Shown: positions 8,274 through 16,082 of the stretch, piece after piece | Layout of the letters: each line of letters begins with the position of its first letter | Position numbering within the stretch: position 1 is the stretch's first letter | Assembly: GCF_001461035.1 (NCBI RefSeq) | Contig: NZ_LNAM01000150.1 | Coordinates: 1 to 40,760 of the forward strand | Reading direction: 5' to 3' | DNA from: Acetivibrio ethanolgignens | GTDB taxonomy: Bacteria > Bacillota > Clostridia > Lachnospirales > Lachnospiraceae | Length of the DNA stretch: 40,760 nucleotides | Notes under the pieces: model-generated | Database searches by the model: none | The model's input: the letters and a program-made list of their open reading frames with translations, nothing else | What the model was told of the DNA's origin: nothing | Program-made: the position numbers and the translations under genes

Positions 8274-8334
8274 GAGCTACCCTCTCTGCGTTCCCCAACA
8301 CAAAAGAAATCTTCTCCTCAACCTTTCAACGACC
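8206..8334 (-). ncRNA. Candidate structured small RNA, about 129 nt, family unknown
   Basis: A near-perfect promoter on the minus strand points into a stretch with no reading frame and ends at an intrinsic terminator. Counting the predicted first base (8334) as 1, the following pair: 26-33 with 63-70 (UUUCUUUU/AAAAGAAA), enclosing two hairpins that abut without unpaired bases, 34-38 with 43-47 (loop GGGG) and 48-51 with 59-62. This is a perfect three-way junction. A further hairpin pairs 87-92 with 104-109 (GUCCAU/AUGGAC). The 5' end 5-12 (GUUGAAAG) is complementary to 115-122 (CUUUCAAC), while 74-79 (GGUUGA) can compete for 118-123 as the terminator stem. The downstream gene on this strand is far away, so a leader role is unlikely. 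It could also act as an antisense RNA on the hydrolase 3' UTR. I do not recognise the family. It is too short and wrongly shaped for 6S RNA, tmRNA or RNase P. Confidence 0.65.
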
Positions 8335-8340
8335 TTTTTC

Positions 8341-8369
8341 ATATTATCACATTTTGTGCATTTTGTCAA
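8341..8369 (-). promoter_or_regulatory. Sigma-A promoter of the small RNA
   Basis: On the minus strand TTGACA (8369-8364), a 17-bp spacer and TAATAT (8346-8341). The box ACAAAATG occurs three times on this strand in and around the promoter (8350-8357, 8359-8366, 8392-8399), two copies 9 bp apart, overlapping the spacer and the -35 box. They could be a regulator site. Confidence 0.75.
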
Positions 8370-8414
8370 CTGTATTTCTTCTATTTAGTTGCATTTTGTG
8401 TAGTTTTCACAGTT

Positions 8415-9755
8415 TTATTTAATAGCATACAGAATTCTTCCGTTACCTCCAGCAATAGCTATCCTGATTTTTCCATCTTCAATTGGGAGATATTCCATTG
8501 TCATCAAATCCAGCACCCGATAAGCTCTCACCGGAAGCGGAATTTCCATTCCGGCTTCCTTATCATCATTATTAACGGCTGTAATTACTGCATTTTCTCC
8601 CAGTATTCTGCCAAAGGCAAACTGCCGATTCGTCAGCACAAGCTCCCGGTATTCTCCTTCCGAAAGCTCGGCATACTGTGCTTTTAATTGCCCCAGCCTT
8701 CTAAGAAGAAATAAAAGCTCTTTTCCTTCCTTTCGTTCCATACAGCTTTCTAAATCAAGGCATGGCCGCAGACTGTCATCACTTCCCTTTTCCTTAGCCC
8801 CTTCAATAGCAAATTCCGAGCCATAATAGATAGAAGGGATTCCCGGCAGGGTGTATAAAAGCATATGCACCGGTATCAGATGCTCCTTCACATTAAGCTT
8901 ATTATAGATTCTGGCTACATCGTGATTGTCTACAAAGTTATACAGCTTTACCTGTCCGCACAGGCCTAGAAGCCGTTTTACACTATGAGCAATTTCAAAA
9001 TAATTGTGGTCATTGTGACCGGAAAACAAGCCCTTATGAAGCTCATAATTGGTAACCGAATGAAGCATTTCCTGATTTGCCCAGCGGCTGTAGTCACCGT
9101 GGATAACCTCACCCATCAGCCAGAAATCCTCCTTCACCTCATTTGCTACCCGGCGTATTCCCTTCATAAATTCAAAATCCAGCACATCTGCAGCATCCAG
9201 GCGGATTCCATCAATATCAAACTCTTTTACCCAAAAGCGGATAACCTCATAAATATATTCCTGCACTGCGGGATTTTTCTGATTGAGCTTTACTAAAAGG
9301 TTATAGCCACCCCAATTTTCGTAAGAGAAGCCGTCGTTATATTCATTATTTCCCCAGAAGTTTACATTACAGTACCAGTCCTTATATACTGAATTTTCCC
9401 GTTTTTCCTTTAAATCCCGAAAGGCAAAAAATTCTCTTCCTGTATGGTTAAATACACCATCAACAATCACCCGGAGTCCCAGATTATGGCACTTCCTTAC
9501 ATAAGCAGCAAACTCCTCGTTACATCCAAGTCTTCTGTCTACTTTTTTATAATCCGTTGTTTCATAGCCATGTCCCACGGACTCAAACAAGGGTCCTATA
9601 TAGATAGCTGTACAGCCTAAGTCTGTAATATGCGGAAGCCATTTCTCCAGTTTATCAAAGCGATGCTCCTCGCTCATGCCGTCATTCTGCCTTGGTGCTC
9701 CACAAAAGCCTAAAGGGTAGATGTGATAAAATACTGCTTTATCATACCATTTCAT
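8415..9755 (-). CDS. GH13 alpha-amylase-family glycosidase, cytoplasmic
   Basis: A 446-residue single-domain GH13 enzyme without signal peptide or starch-binding module, so it acts on imported maltodextrins or related oligosaccharides. All four conserved regions are present: DGVFNH (99-104), GIRLDAAD with nucleophile Asp187, MGEVIHGD with acid Glu216, and FVDNHD (274-279) with the transition-state Asp279. The opening (MKWYDKAVFYHIYPLGF) resembles cyclomaltodextrinase/neopullulanase-like subfamilies lacking the N-terminal domain. The C-terminal part is a short beta domain. Start ATG 9755 has GTGAGG upstream and lies downstream of a consensus promoter. Substrate choice within GH13 is not settled. 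No transporter or LacI-type regulator is adjacent. The only terminator downstream is the one shared by the small RNA. Confidence 0.92.
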   Translation of the reverse strand: MKWYDKAVFYHIYPLGFCGAPRQNDGMSEEHRFDKLEKWLPHITDLGCTAIYIGPLFESVGHGYETTDYKKVDRRLGCNEEFAAYVRKCHNLGLRVIVDGVFNHTGREFFAFRDLKEKRENSVYKDWYCNVNFWGNNEYNDGFSYENWGGYNLLVKLNQKNPAVQEYIYEVIRFWVKEFDIDGIRLDAADVLDFEFMKGIRRVANEVKEDFWLMGEVIHGDYSRWANQEMLHSVTNYELHKGLFSGHNDHNYFEIAHSVKRLLGLCGQVKLYNFVDNHDVARIYNKLNVKEHLIPVHMLLYTLPGIPSIYYGSEFAIEGAKEKGSDDSLRPCLDLESCMERKEGKELLFLLRRLGQLKAQYAELSEGEYRELVLTNRQFAFGRILGENAVITAVNNDDKEAGMEIPLPVRAYRVLDLMTMEYLPIEDGKIRIAIAGGNGRILYAIK

Positions 9756-9789
9756 ACTTATTACCTCACTTTTTACTTTCTTTAAAACA

Positions 9790-9818
9790 AGTATATAAAG
9801 GGATTTTTTCACTGTCAA
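9790..9818 (-). promoter_or_regulatory. Sigma-A promoter of the GH13 gene
   Basis: On the minus strand TTGACA (9818-9813), exact 17-bp spacer, TATACT (9795-9790). The start would be near 9784, giving a leader of about 29 nt. No obvious CcpA (cre) site was seen nearby. Confidence 0.82.
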
Positions 9819-9862
9819 CTCCTTTCCGACAGAAAGATTTCGCAAAATTTTCAAAAATCCTA

Positions 9863-9891
9863 TTGACAAGATAAGGCACAGAGATTATATT
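9863..9891 (+). promoter_or_regulatory. Sigma-A promoter of the arsR-cadA unit
   Basis: TTGACA (9863-9868), 17-bp spacer, TATATT (9886-9891). It is followed directly by the ArsR-type operator, so repressor binding would block the start site near 9898. Confidence 0.82.
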
Positions 9892-9895
9892 AAAC

Positions 9896-9915
9896 ATATG
9901 AACAATTAATCATAT
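9896..9915. promoter_or_regulatory. ArsR/SmtB-type operator
   Basis: ATATGA, 8 bp, TCATAT is a perfect inverted repeat (ATATGAACAATTAATCATAT) of the SmtB/CzrA/CadC operator type. It lies across the predicted start site of the arsR-cadA transcript, 25 bp before the arsR start codon. Confidence 0.75.
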
Positions 9916-9940
9916 ATCAAAATGAAAAGAGGTTACTTTT

Positions 9941-10306
9941 ATGGAAGCAAACAACAAATCTATTGAGACTTGCGAATGTAATACCATTCATGCGGACACT
10001 ATACATTCTGTAAAGGAAAGCATGCCGCAGGAGGAGATTTTATATGATCTTGCTGAGCTTTTTAAGGTTTTTGGCGATACTACAAGAGTAAAGATTTTAT
10101 GTGCCCTGTTTGAATCTGAAATGTGCGTTTGTGATATTTCCGCTCTTTTAGGCATGACACAATCCGCTATTTCCCACCAGCTGCGGGTCTTAAAATCTGC
10201 CAAGCTGATTAAAAGCCGGAAAGAGGGAAAGGTCGTCTACTACTCCCTCGCCGACGACCATGTAAAACATATCTTTGACCAGGGTCTTTCTCACGTCATG
10301 GAGTAA
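9941..10306 (+). CDS. ArsR/SmtB-family metal-sensing repressor (Zn/Cd type)
   Basis: A 121-residue winged-helix repressor. Two metal sites can be seen. The alpha3N-type site has Cys62 and Cys64 in EMCVCD plus N-terminal Cys11 and Cys13. The alpha5 site fits D-x-H-x10-H-x2-E exactly (Asp105, His107, His118, Glu121). Having both resembles SmtB/ZiaR/CadC and points to Zn, Cd or Pb sensing. The recognition helix is in TQSAISHQLRVLKSAKLI. The GAGGTT site precedes the ATG. It is followed 28 bp later by its likely target, a P1B ATPase, and should also repress itself through the operator upstream. Confidence 0.95.
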   Translation: MEANNKSIETCECNTIHADTIHSVKESMPQEEILYDLAELFKVFGDTTRVKILCALFESEMCVCDISALLGMTQSAISHQLRVLKSAKLIKSRKEGKVVYYSLADDHVKHIFDQGLSHVME

Positions 10307-10334
10307 ACATATAAAATTGAAAGGAGTATTCATT

Positions 10335-12263
10335 ATGAGCTGCGAACATAACCACGAACACAGTCATGAGCAGGATAGCTGCAGCTGTAGCTGTGCTCAT
10401 AGTCACGAACATGAAGAGGCTGATACCAAAGAGCTGATTATTGGCGGCATCGGTGCTGTTATTGGCTTTGTTGGCATTGCCCTTCTGGATAAGAGCCCTT
10501 ATTTCCTTGCTGTAATTATCCTTGGATATCTTTTACTTGGAAAAGAGGTTCTTTTGAATGCCGGAAAAAACATTCTGCATGGTGAAATCTTCGATGAGAA
10601 CTTTTTAATGGCAGCTGCTACTTTAGGTGCCTTTGCTATTGGAGAATATCCGGAGGCCCTGGCTGTTATGCTTTTATACCAGATTGGCGAGTATCTTCAG
10701 GGACTTGCTGTCGATAGATCCAGAAAGCATTTAAGCGAAGCCATGAACATTAAACCGGAATTTGCTCATTTAAAAACTGTTGAAGGTCTTCAGACCATTG
10801 CCCCGGAAAAGTTAGCCCTAGATGACATTATCCTGGTTAAGCCAAAGGAGCGCATTCCAACGGATGGCATTATTTTAGAGGGCAGCTCCTTTATTGACAC
10901 CTCCTCTCTCACCGGAGAATCTGTTCCACGCAAGGTTGCTCCTGGCGACAATGTATTAAGCGGCTGTCTGAACGGGGAAGAGCCACTTACGCTTCGTGTA
11001 ACGACACGATATGAAAATTCCACGGTTGCCCGGGTTCTTGACCTGGTAGAGAACGCTTCTGCCAGAAAAGCCCCAACAGAAAATTTTATTACCCGCTTTG
11101 CCCGGGTCTATACGCCGATTGTTGTATTTCTTGCTTTAGCACTGGCTATACTTCCACCGGTGATTTCCGGAAGCTTTGACTTTATTCCTTGGATTTACAA
11201 GTCCTGTGGTTTCCTGGTTGCTTCCTGTCCATGTGCCCTTGTAATTTCTGTTCCATTGGGCTTCTTTGGCGGCATTGGCTCTGCCTCCCGCCATGGTATC
11301 ATTATTAAGGGAAGTAATTATCTTGAGCTTTTAAATGATGTAGGATATGCTGTATTTGACAAGACAGGCACACTAACAAAAGGCACCTTTACCTTAACCC
11401 GGACAGTTCCGGCAGAGGGCTTTACAGCGGATGAGATTCTTGCCCTTGCAGCCTCTTTAGAGGCTTTGTCTACTCACCCAATTGCCCAGTCCATTGAAGC
11501 AGCCTATACAGGCTCCCAGCCATTATATGAGGTTTCTGATTATCGTGAAATCGCTGGCTATGGTGTAGAAGGCCGCTGCGATGGAAAGGTGCTTTTCCTT
11601 GGAAGCAGACGTCTTTTGGAGAATAACGGTATTAACGTTACATTTTCTCCGGAAAAAACACCGGGTTCTGTCATTTATCTCTCCATAGATAACAGCTATG
11701 CCGGATATTTCCTGATTTCTGATGAGCTGAAGGCTGATACCAAGACGGCTATCGAGGAATTAAAATCCCTTGGCATCCACACTCTTATGCTGACTGGCGA
11801 TACAAAGGAAACTGCCCGGCTGATTGCAGAAGAAATTGGTATCGACACGGTATACTCTGAGCTTCTTCCGGCAGATAAGGTTGCAAAGGTTGAAGATCTG
11901 ATTCACAAGCAAACTGGCAAAGGAAAAGAAAAGCTTCTTTTTGTCGGCGATGGCATAAATGATGCCCCAGTTCTTGCAAGAGCCGACATCGGTATCGCTA
12001 TGGGCGGTATAGGCTCTGATGCTGCAGTAGAAGCAGCTGATATTGTTCTGATGACCGACGAGCCTTCCAAGCTGAAGACCGCTATTACTATTGCCCAAAA
12101 GACCAGAAAAATTGTAACAGAAAACATAGTGTTCTCGCTGAGTGTTAAAATTCTGGTCCTCCTTTTCCTGGCAATTGGTCTAGGAAATATGTGGCTTGCC
12201 GTATTTGCCGATGTAGGCGTTGCACTGATTGCTATTTTAAATTCCCTGCGGGTACTGAGATAA
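10335..12263 (+). CDS. cadA: P1B-type Zn/Cd/Pb-exporting ATPase
   Basis: A 642-residue integral membrane heavy-metal ATPase that pumps divalent soft metals out of the cell. Features in order: a His/Cys-rich N-terminus (seven His and four Cys in residues 3-26) in place of the usual HMA domain, six to eight membrane helices, the TGES actuator loop, the metal-coordinating CPC motif (298-300, followed by ALVIS as in ZntA/CadA), the phosphorylation motif DKTGT (Asp342), the HP dipeptide in LSTHPIAQS, and GDGINDAP. ATG 10335 has AAAGGAG upstream. It is cotranscribed with the ArsR-type sensor and ends at a strong terminator. The metal class follows from CPC-ALVIS and the sensor. Which of Zn, Cd or Pb is the natural substrate is not decidable. 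Confidence 0.94.
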   Translation: MSCEHNHEHSHEQDSCSCSCAHSHEHEEADTKELIIGGIGAVIGFVGIALLDKSPYFLAVIILGYLLLGKEVLLNAGKNILHGEIFDENFLMAAATLGAFAIGEYPEALAVMLLYQIGEYLQGLAVDRSRKHLSEAMNIKPEFAHLKTVEGLQTIAPEKLALDDIILVKPKERIPTDGIILEGSSFIDTSSLTGESVPRKVAPGDNVLSGCLNGEEPLTLRVTTRYENSTVARVLDLVENASARKAPTENFITRFARVYTPIVVFLALALAILPPVISGSFDFIPWIYKSCGFLVASCPCALVISVPLGFFGGIGSASRHGIIIKGSNYLELLNDVGYAVFDKTGTLTKGTFTLTRTVPAEGFTADEILALAASLEALSTHPIAQSIEAAYTGSQPLYEVSDYREIAGYGVEGRCDGKVLFLGSRRLLENNGINVTFSPEKTPGSVIYLSIDNSYAGYFLISDELKADTKTAIEELKSLGIHTLMLTGDTKETARLIAEEIGIDTVYSELLPADKVAKVEDLIHKQTGKGKEKLLFVGDGINDAPVLARADIGIAMGGIGSDAAVEAADIVLMTDEPSKLKTAITIAQKTRKIVTENIVFSLSVKILVLLFLAIGLGNMWLAVFADVGVALIAILNSLRVLR

Positions 12264-12290
12264 AGATAGTACGCACTTTCCTATCGAATA

Positions 12291-12343
12291 AAAGAGGCAA
12301 CGGCCCTGACCATTCTGTCAGGGCTGCTGCCTCTTATTTTTCC
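12291..12343. terminator. Strong bidirectional terminator between cadA and pepV
   Basis: AAGAGGCA pairs with TGCCTCTT and an inner GCCCTGAC pairs with GTCAGGGC around a 6-nt loop. T-rich on the plus side (TTATTTTTCC), A-rich on the other. The convergent genes cadA and pepV both end within 30 bp, so it probably serves both. Confidence 0.88.
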
Positions 12344-12349
12344 TAATTT

Positions 12350-13669
12350 TTATTTCTCTGTCGCCAGATTAATAAATACCTTTTTAAATACCTCTGCTGC
12401 CCTTACAAGACCATCAATAGAGGCTCTTTCATTTGGCTCATGCTCTGTCATTTCCTCACCCGGAAATATCGCACCAAAAGCCACACAGTTATCAAAACCT
12501 CTTGCATAGGTTGCTCCGGCAGAAATAACCGGTTCATTTTCCGTATCACCTGTCACATCCTGATAAGCCTTCATAAGACCCTGTATCAGCTCACTGTCCT
12601 TTGGAACATAGATGGAACGCAGCCAGTCAAACTGCTCCAGCTCAAAACCATATTCTGCAGCCTTTGCTGCCATCAAATCCATAACCTTCTGCTTTTCAAG
12701 AGTAACAGGAAGTCGTAAATCCACACTGAGAACAACACCATTTTCATCTCCGGTCATACGGCTGAAGCATACGGAAACCGGCCCTGAAAAATCAGATAAA
12801 TCCTCGGATGTGAAGCCTTCGAAACGAAACTTGTCATTAAACACATCTGAAATGAAGGAAATTGCCTTATCCTCATAACCAGCCTTTTTCATAGCCTCAA
12901 TCAGATGCAGATTTGCATTAACACCCTTCCATGGATCCTTAGCATGGACGCTGACACCCTCTGCTACCAGGCGGTCGCCCTCTACATGGTAAGCATAGCC
13001 AAGCTCCTTCATCGCATTTTCCAGCTTCTCCTCATACTTACACTCTGCTGCTGAGGATACAGCATTGAAGCTGTGTCCTCCCTTAAAGGAAACAGCTGAT
13101 GCTTCCTTAGATTTAAATAGCACCTGTAAAAGTCCCTTTTCCGCATAGGTCAGAGGGAATTCTGAATCTGGTGAAAAGCTCATCGTAGGAGCTTCTTCTC
13201 TCTCAATATATTTTGCAATAGAACGCCACAGGGTCTCTTCGTCCAGACCGAATATGAAGCGGACTCTCTTATTTAACCTGTAGCCCTCATCTAAAACAGC
13301 CTTCAGGGCATAAGCTGCTGCTACAATAGGCCCCTTGTCATCCTGGGCTCCTCTTCCGCAGATAAATCCATCTTCTACTACCGGCTCAAAAGGATTATGC
13401 TTCCATCCATCCTCCATGCGGGCACTTACTACATCCAGATGTCCCAGAATACCAAGCATCTCTTCACCTTCACCAATTTCTGCGTAGCCATAAGCACCAT
13501 CTTCTGCCTTAAAGGTGCGAAAGCCCATGTCTGCAAAAATCTCCAATGCCTTATCCAGACATTTATCAATGTCCTTACCAAAGAGGAATGTTCCACCTTC
13601 CTCACATACGGATGGCATACGAACCAGTTCACAAGTAGTTTCTACAATTTTACTGCGATATTTCTCCAT
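12350..13669 (-). CDS. pepV: M20 dipeptidase, PepV/Sapep family
   Basis: A 439-residue cytoplasmic dinuclear-zinc peptidase that splits dipeptides. Metal-binding motifs are in order: GHLDVV (His/Asp), GRGAQDDKGP (bridging Asp and DDKG), DEETLW (catalytic Glu pair), and the PDSEFPLTYAEKG segment typical of PepV/Sapep. The C-terminal His is in MTEHEPNE. Length matches the family. It may be transcribed with the S1-domain gene 64 bp upstream. Convergent to cadA, with a shared terminator. Confidence 0.93.
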   Translation of the reverse strand: MEKYRSKIVETTCELVRMPSVCEEGGTFLFGKDIDKCLDKALEIFADMGFRTFKAEDGAYGYAEIGEGEEMLGILGHLDVVSARMEDGWKHNPFEPVVEDGFICGRGAQDDKGPIVAAAYALKAVLDEGYRLNKRVRFIFGLDEETLWRSIAKYIEREEAPTMSFSPDSEFPLTYAEKGLLQVLFKSKEASAVSFKGGHSFNAVSSAAECKYEEKLENAMKELGYAYHVEGDRLVAEGVSVHAKDPWKGVNANLHLIEAMKKAGYEDKAISFISDVFNDKFRFEGFTSEDLSDFSGPVSVCFSRMTGDENGVVLSVDLRLPVTLEKQKVMDLMAAKAAEYGFELEQFDWLRSIYVPKDSELIQGLMKAYQDVTGDTENEPVISAGATYARGFDNCVAFGAIFPGEEMTEHEPNERASIDGLVRAAEVFKKVFINLATEK

Positions 13670-13733
13670 AACCGAACCTTTCCCTTTTACATATTTTCTT
13701 TTATATAAATCTCCTCAAGAAACTTATATCTCT

Positions 13734-14654
13734 TTAATTAAGCTTGATTCCTGCCAGTAAGGATGCCAGACCTGTAGACGCTTCACCCTCAGAATGATAC
13801 TCTACCGGTGCCTTTTCGATTTCCTCAACAACCTCTTCACGTTCTTCTACTGCCTTTATGCTCAGGCTGATTTTTCCATCCTTTACATCCACAATCTTAA
13901 CCTTTACTTCTTCACCTAGCTTTACAACCTCATTCGGAGACTGGATTCTTTTTCCACAAATCTGTGAAATATGCACAAGGCCGGTAAGACCCTCTCCAAT
14001 ATTCACAAAGCAGCCATAAGGAGCAATCTTTTCAATCACACCTGTAGTCACTAATCCTTTTTGTAGGCTATTAAGACGCTGCTGCTTCTCCTCCTGCTCC
14101 CTTTGCCACAGAAGCTCTCTTGCTGAGAGTACAAGCCGTTTCTTGTCCTCATCAACAGTAATTACAATCACATCTATCGTCTTTCCTACCCAGCTTTCCA
14201 AATCCTCTACATAAGACAAAGAAAGCTGTGAAGCTGGTACAAAGGCCCGGATACCCTCCAGATATGCAATCATACCACTATTTACTGCGGACTGAAGCTT
14301 TACAGAAACAACTTCCTTTGCTTCCAAAAGCTCCTTTAGCTTGTCCCAGGCAAGAATATCATCCGCTTGTTTTTTGGATAAAAGAATATTTCCCTGTCCA
14401 TCGTCCTCCCGCAGTACCATAGCCTTTATTACGTCTCCTACAGCAATATCTGCTTTAATAGAAAAGCGTGGGTCATTACTTAACTGCTCTAAGCGGATAA
14501 TGCCCTCAGTATAGCTCCCCAGGTCAAGCATAACCTCGGTATCACTTACTCCGATTACCGTTCCGGAGAGAATATCTCCTTCCTTTATTTTTTTCATGGA
14601 ACGACTGATTTCTTCTTCAAATTCTGCCATGGATGGCATTACTGCATCACTCAT
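13734..14654 (-). CDS. Protein with three S1 RNA-binding domains (RpsA/YpfD-like)
   Basis: A 306-residue protein made of three S1 domains at roughly residues 22-95, 110-180 and 197-268, then an acidic tail. The third repeat is the best conserved (GVIEKIAPYGCFVNIGEGLTGLVHISQI). Firmicutes carry short S1-repeat proteins like this in place of the six-domain proteobacterial S1. They bind mRNA or ribosomes, but their exact role is uncertain. A GAGGA site precedes the ATG. Upstream, 31 bp away, is a small membrane-anchored coiled-coil gene in the same direction that shares the promoter. Confidence 0.9.
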   Translation of the reverse strand: MSDAVMPSMAEFEEEISRSMKKIKEGDILSGTVIGVSDTEVMLDLGSYTEGIIRLEQLSNDPRFSIKADIAVGDVIKAMVLREDDGQGNILLSKKQADDILAWDKLKELLEAKEVVSVKLQSAVNSGMIAYLEGIRAFVPASQLSLSYVEDLESWVGKTIDVIVITVDEDKKRLVLSARELLWQREQEEKQQRLNSLQKGLVTTGVIEKIAPYGCFVNIGEGLTGLVHISQICGKRIQSPNEVVKLGEEVKVKIVDVKDGKISLSIKAVEEREEVVEEIEKAPVEYHSEGEASTGLASLLAGIKLN

Positions 14655-14685
14655 TTTTATTCCTCTTTTCCTGTTATTTTATACA

Positions 14686-15183
14686 TTATAATATCTGCAA
14701 AATCCATAAAATAATAAAAATCAGACCACCTAAACTTGCCATATTAAGAAGCAGCGAAAATCCCAGCACGTATCTGAGACCCTGGTTCTTCTTGTTTACC
14801 GTTTCCAGAACTTCATCCAGCTTCTCTACTGTGGCAACTCTGTTTGCTGTATAATTTTTCTTAATTGGTTCTATTATCGTAGTATCTATTTTAGATATCT
14901 TATCGCTGCTTATTTTCTGAACCTGTACAATGCCATCCAGTTCTTCTTTTATGTAGGTCAAATCCAGAGCAACCTGTATTGCTGCCATCTGATCCTCTCC
15001 CTTTGCACTCAGCTGCTCTAAACGCTCCCGACATTCTAAAAGACAGCTTTTACACTCCTCCAAAAGCCTTCTATATTCTTCATTATTAGTTTCCGAACCA
15101 GCAGTTTTTACTGTCTTTAGCAGTTGTCCCACCGCAGTCTGGGTTTCCTGCCGTAAACTGTTCACATTATCCATTAGGCTCAT
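14686..15183 (-). CDS. Hypothetical coiled-coil protein with C-terminal membrane anchor
   Basis: A 165-residue protein I do not recognise. Residues 1-130 are charged and predicted helical, with heptad-like spacing and three Cys in one stretch (EECKSCLLECRERLEQL). The end is one hydrophobic segment (about 140-165, YVLGFSLLLNMASLGGLIF onward), making it a tail-anchored cytoplasmic protein. ATG 15183 was chosen for the GGAGG site 8 bp upstream. A consensus promoter lies directly upstream, and the S1-domain gene follows after 31 bp. It may couple something to the membrane. No function is claimed. Confidence 0.75.
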   Translation of the reverse strand: MSLMDNVNSLRQETQTAVGQLLKTVKTAGSETNNEEYRRLLEECKSCLLECRERLEQLSAKGEDQMAAIQVALDLTYIKEELDGIVQVQKISSDKISKIDTTIIEPIKKNYTANRVATVEKLDEVLETVNKKNQGLRYVLGFSLLLNMASLGGLIFIILWILQIL

Positions 15184-15219
15184 GTAAGATACCTCCATCT
15201 TTTGTAGACTTCTAGTCTC

Positions 15220-15248
15220 ATTATAACGTCAAAAAAAGCCTCTGACAA
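15220..15248 (-). promoter_or_regulatory. Sigma-A promoter of the coiled-coil/S1 gene pair
   Basis: On the minus strand TTGTCA (15248-15243), 17-bp spacer, TATAAT (15225-15220). It sits just after the alarmone synthetase gene and drives the membrane-anchored protein and the S1-domain gene. Confidence 0.78.
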
Positions 15249-15268
15249 CCCCTATTTTCCAGTTTTTC

Positions 15269-15991
15269 CTAGCCATCTGCCAGTTTTCCAAAGTCTTCTT
15301 TTAAGACAGAATAATAGGTCTCTACCTCGATCTCTTTGTAGTCCTCTTCCAGAACAAGCTCCTCCTGATTGTATTTTTTAATCTCTTCATTTAAGGATAG
15401 CATTTTCTGATCCAGATAGGATGCTATATCCGAGCATTCCTTCAGCTCTTTTCTAATATGCTCCGGTGCATTTCCTTCAAATTTGTAATATATCTTGTGC
15501 TCTAAGCTTGCCCAGAAATCCATCGCAATGGTTCGTATCTGAATCTCTACCTTGGTATCAATCACTTCATTACTCAAAAAAATCGGCACTGCTACAATCA
15601 TGTGATAGCTCATATAACCATTTGCCTTTGGCTGTGTTATGTAATCCTTTATCTTTAAGACCCGTACATCATTCTGCTTTGTGATGGCACTGGCAATACG
15701 GTATATATCTGATGTAAAGGAACAGATAATCCTAACCCCCGCTACATCATTTATATATTTTACAATATTCTCCACAGTAAGCTCCCTGTTACTGTGTCGT
15801 ATCTTTTTTGCTATGCTTTCCGGGGATTTGATTCTGGCTGTTACATGCTCAATCGGATTATATCTGTTTACGGTTTTAAATTCATTACTTAATATTTCTA
15901 TTTTTGTGCTTACTTCCTTTAGTGCAGCATCATATAATAAAAGTGCTCTTCTCCACTCTTCTTCCTGATTATAAAACATCGGCAGTTCCAT
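15269..15991 (-). CDS. Small alarmone synthetase (RelP/RelQ-like GTP pyrophosphokinase)
   Basis: A 240-residue single-domain (p)ppGpp synthetase with no hydrolase, TGS or ACT domain. The RelA_SpoT synthetase motifs are visible: RIKSPESIAKKIRH, INDVAGVRIICSF (catalytic Asp), DYITQPKANGYMSYHM, and VEIQIRTIAMDFWASLEHKI (Glu/Gln, then the conserved W-A-x-x-E-H). It makes pppGpp/ppGpp from ATP and GTP/GDP in the cytoplasm and contributes to stress signalling. The AAGGG site precedes the ATG. A TATACT box at 16030-16025 on the minus strand is a likely -10, though its -35 is poor, and it lies beside a small ACAAATTTGT palindrome. It follows the pilus FHA gene by 91 bp. Confidence 0.92.
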   Translation of the reverse strand: MELPMFYNQEEEWRRALLLYDAALKEVSTKIEILSNEFKTVNRYNPIEHVTARIKSPESIAKKIRHSNRELTVENIVKYINDVAGVRIICSFTSDIYRIASAITKQNDVRVLKIKDYITQPKANGYMSYHMIVAVPIFLSNEVIDTKVEIQIRTIAMDFWASLEHKIYYKFEGNAPEHIRKELKECSDIASYLDQKMLSLNEEIKKYNQEELVLEEDYKEIEVETYYSVLKEDFGKLADG

Positions 15992-16082
15992 CTCTTACCC
16001 TTCTTTCGTACACAATCTAGGATTAGTATAACACAAATTTGTTAAAAATGCTTGTAAACTCTCTAAAAGATATATAAATTTT

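Noticed and set aside
8206-8334. 6S RNA at the small RNA locus
   Set aside because: It is too short and folds as a three-way junction with hairpins, not as one long hairpin with a central bubble.
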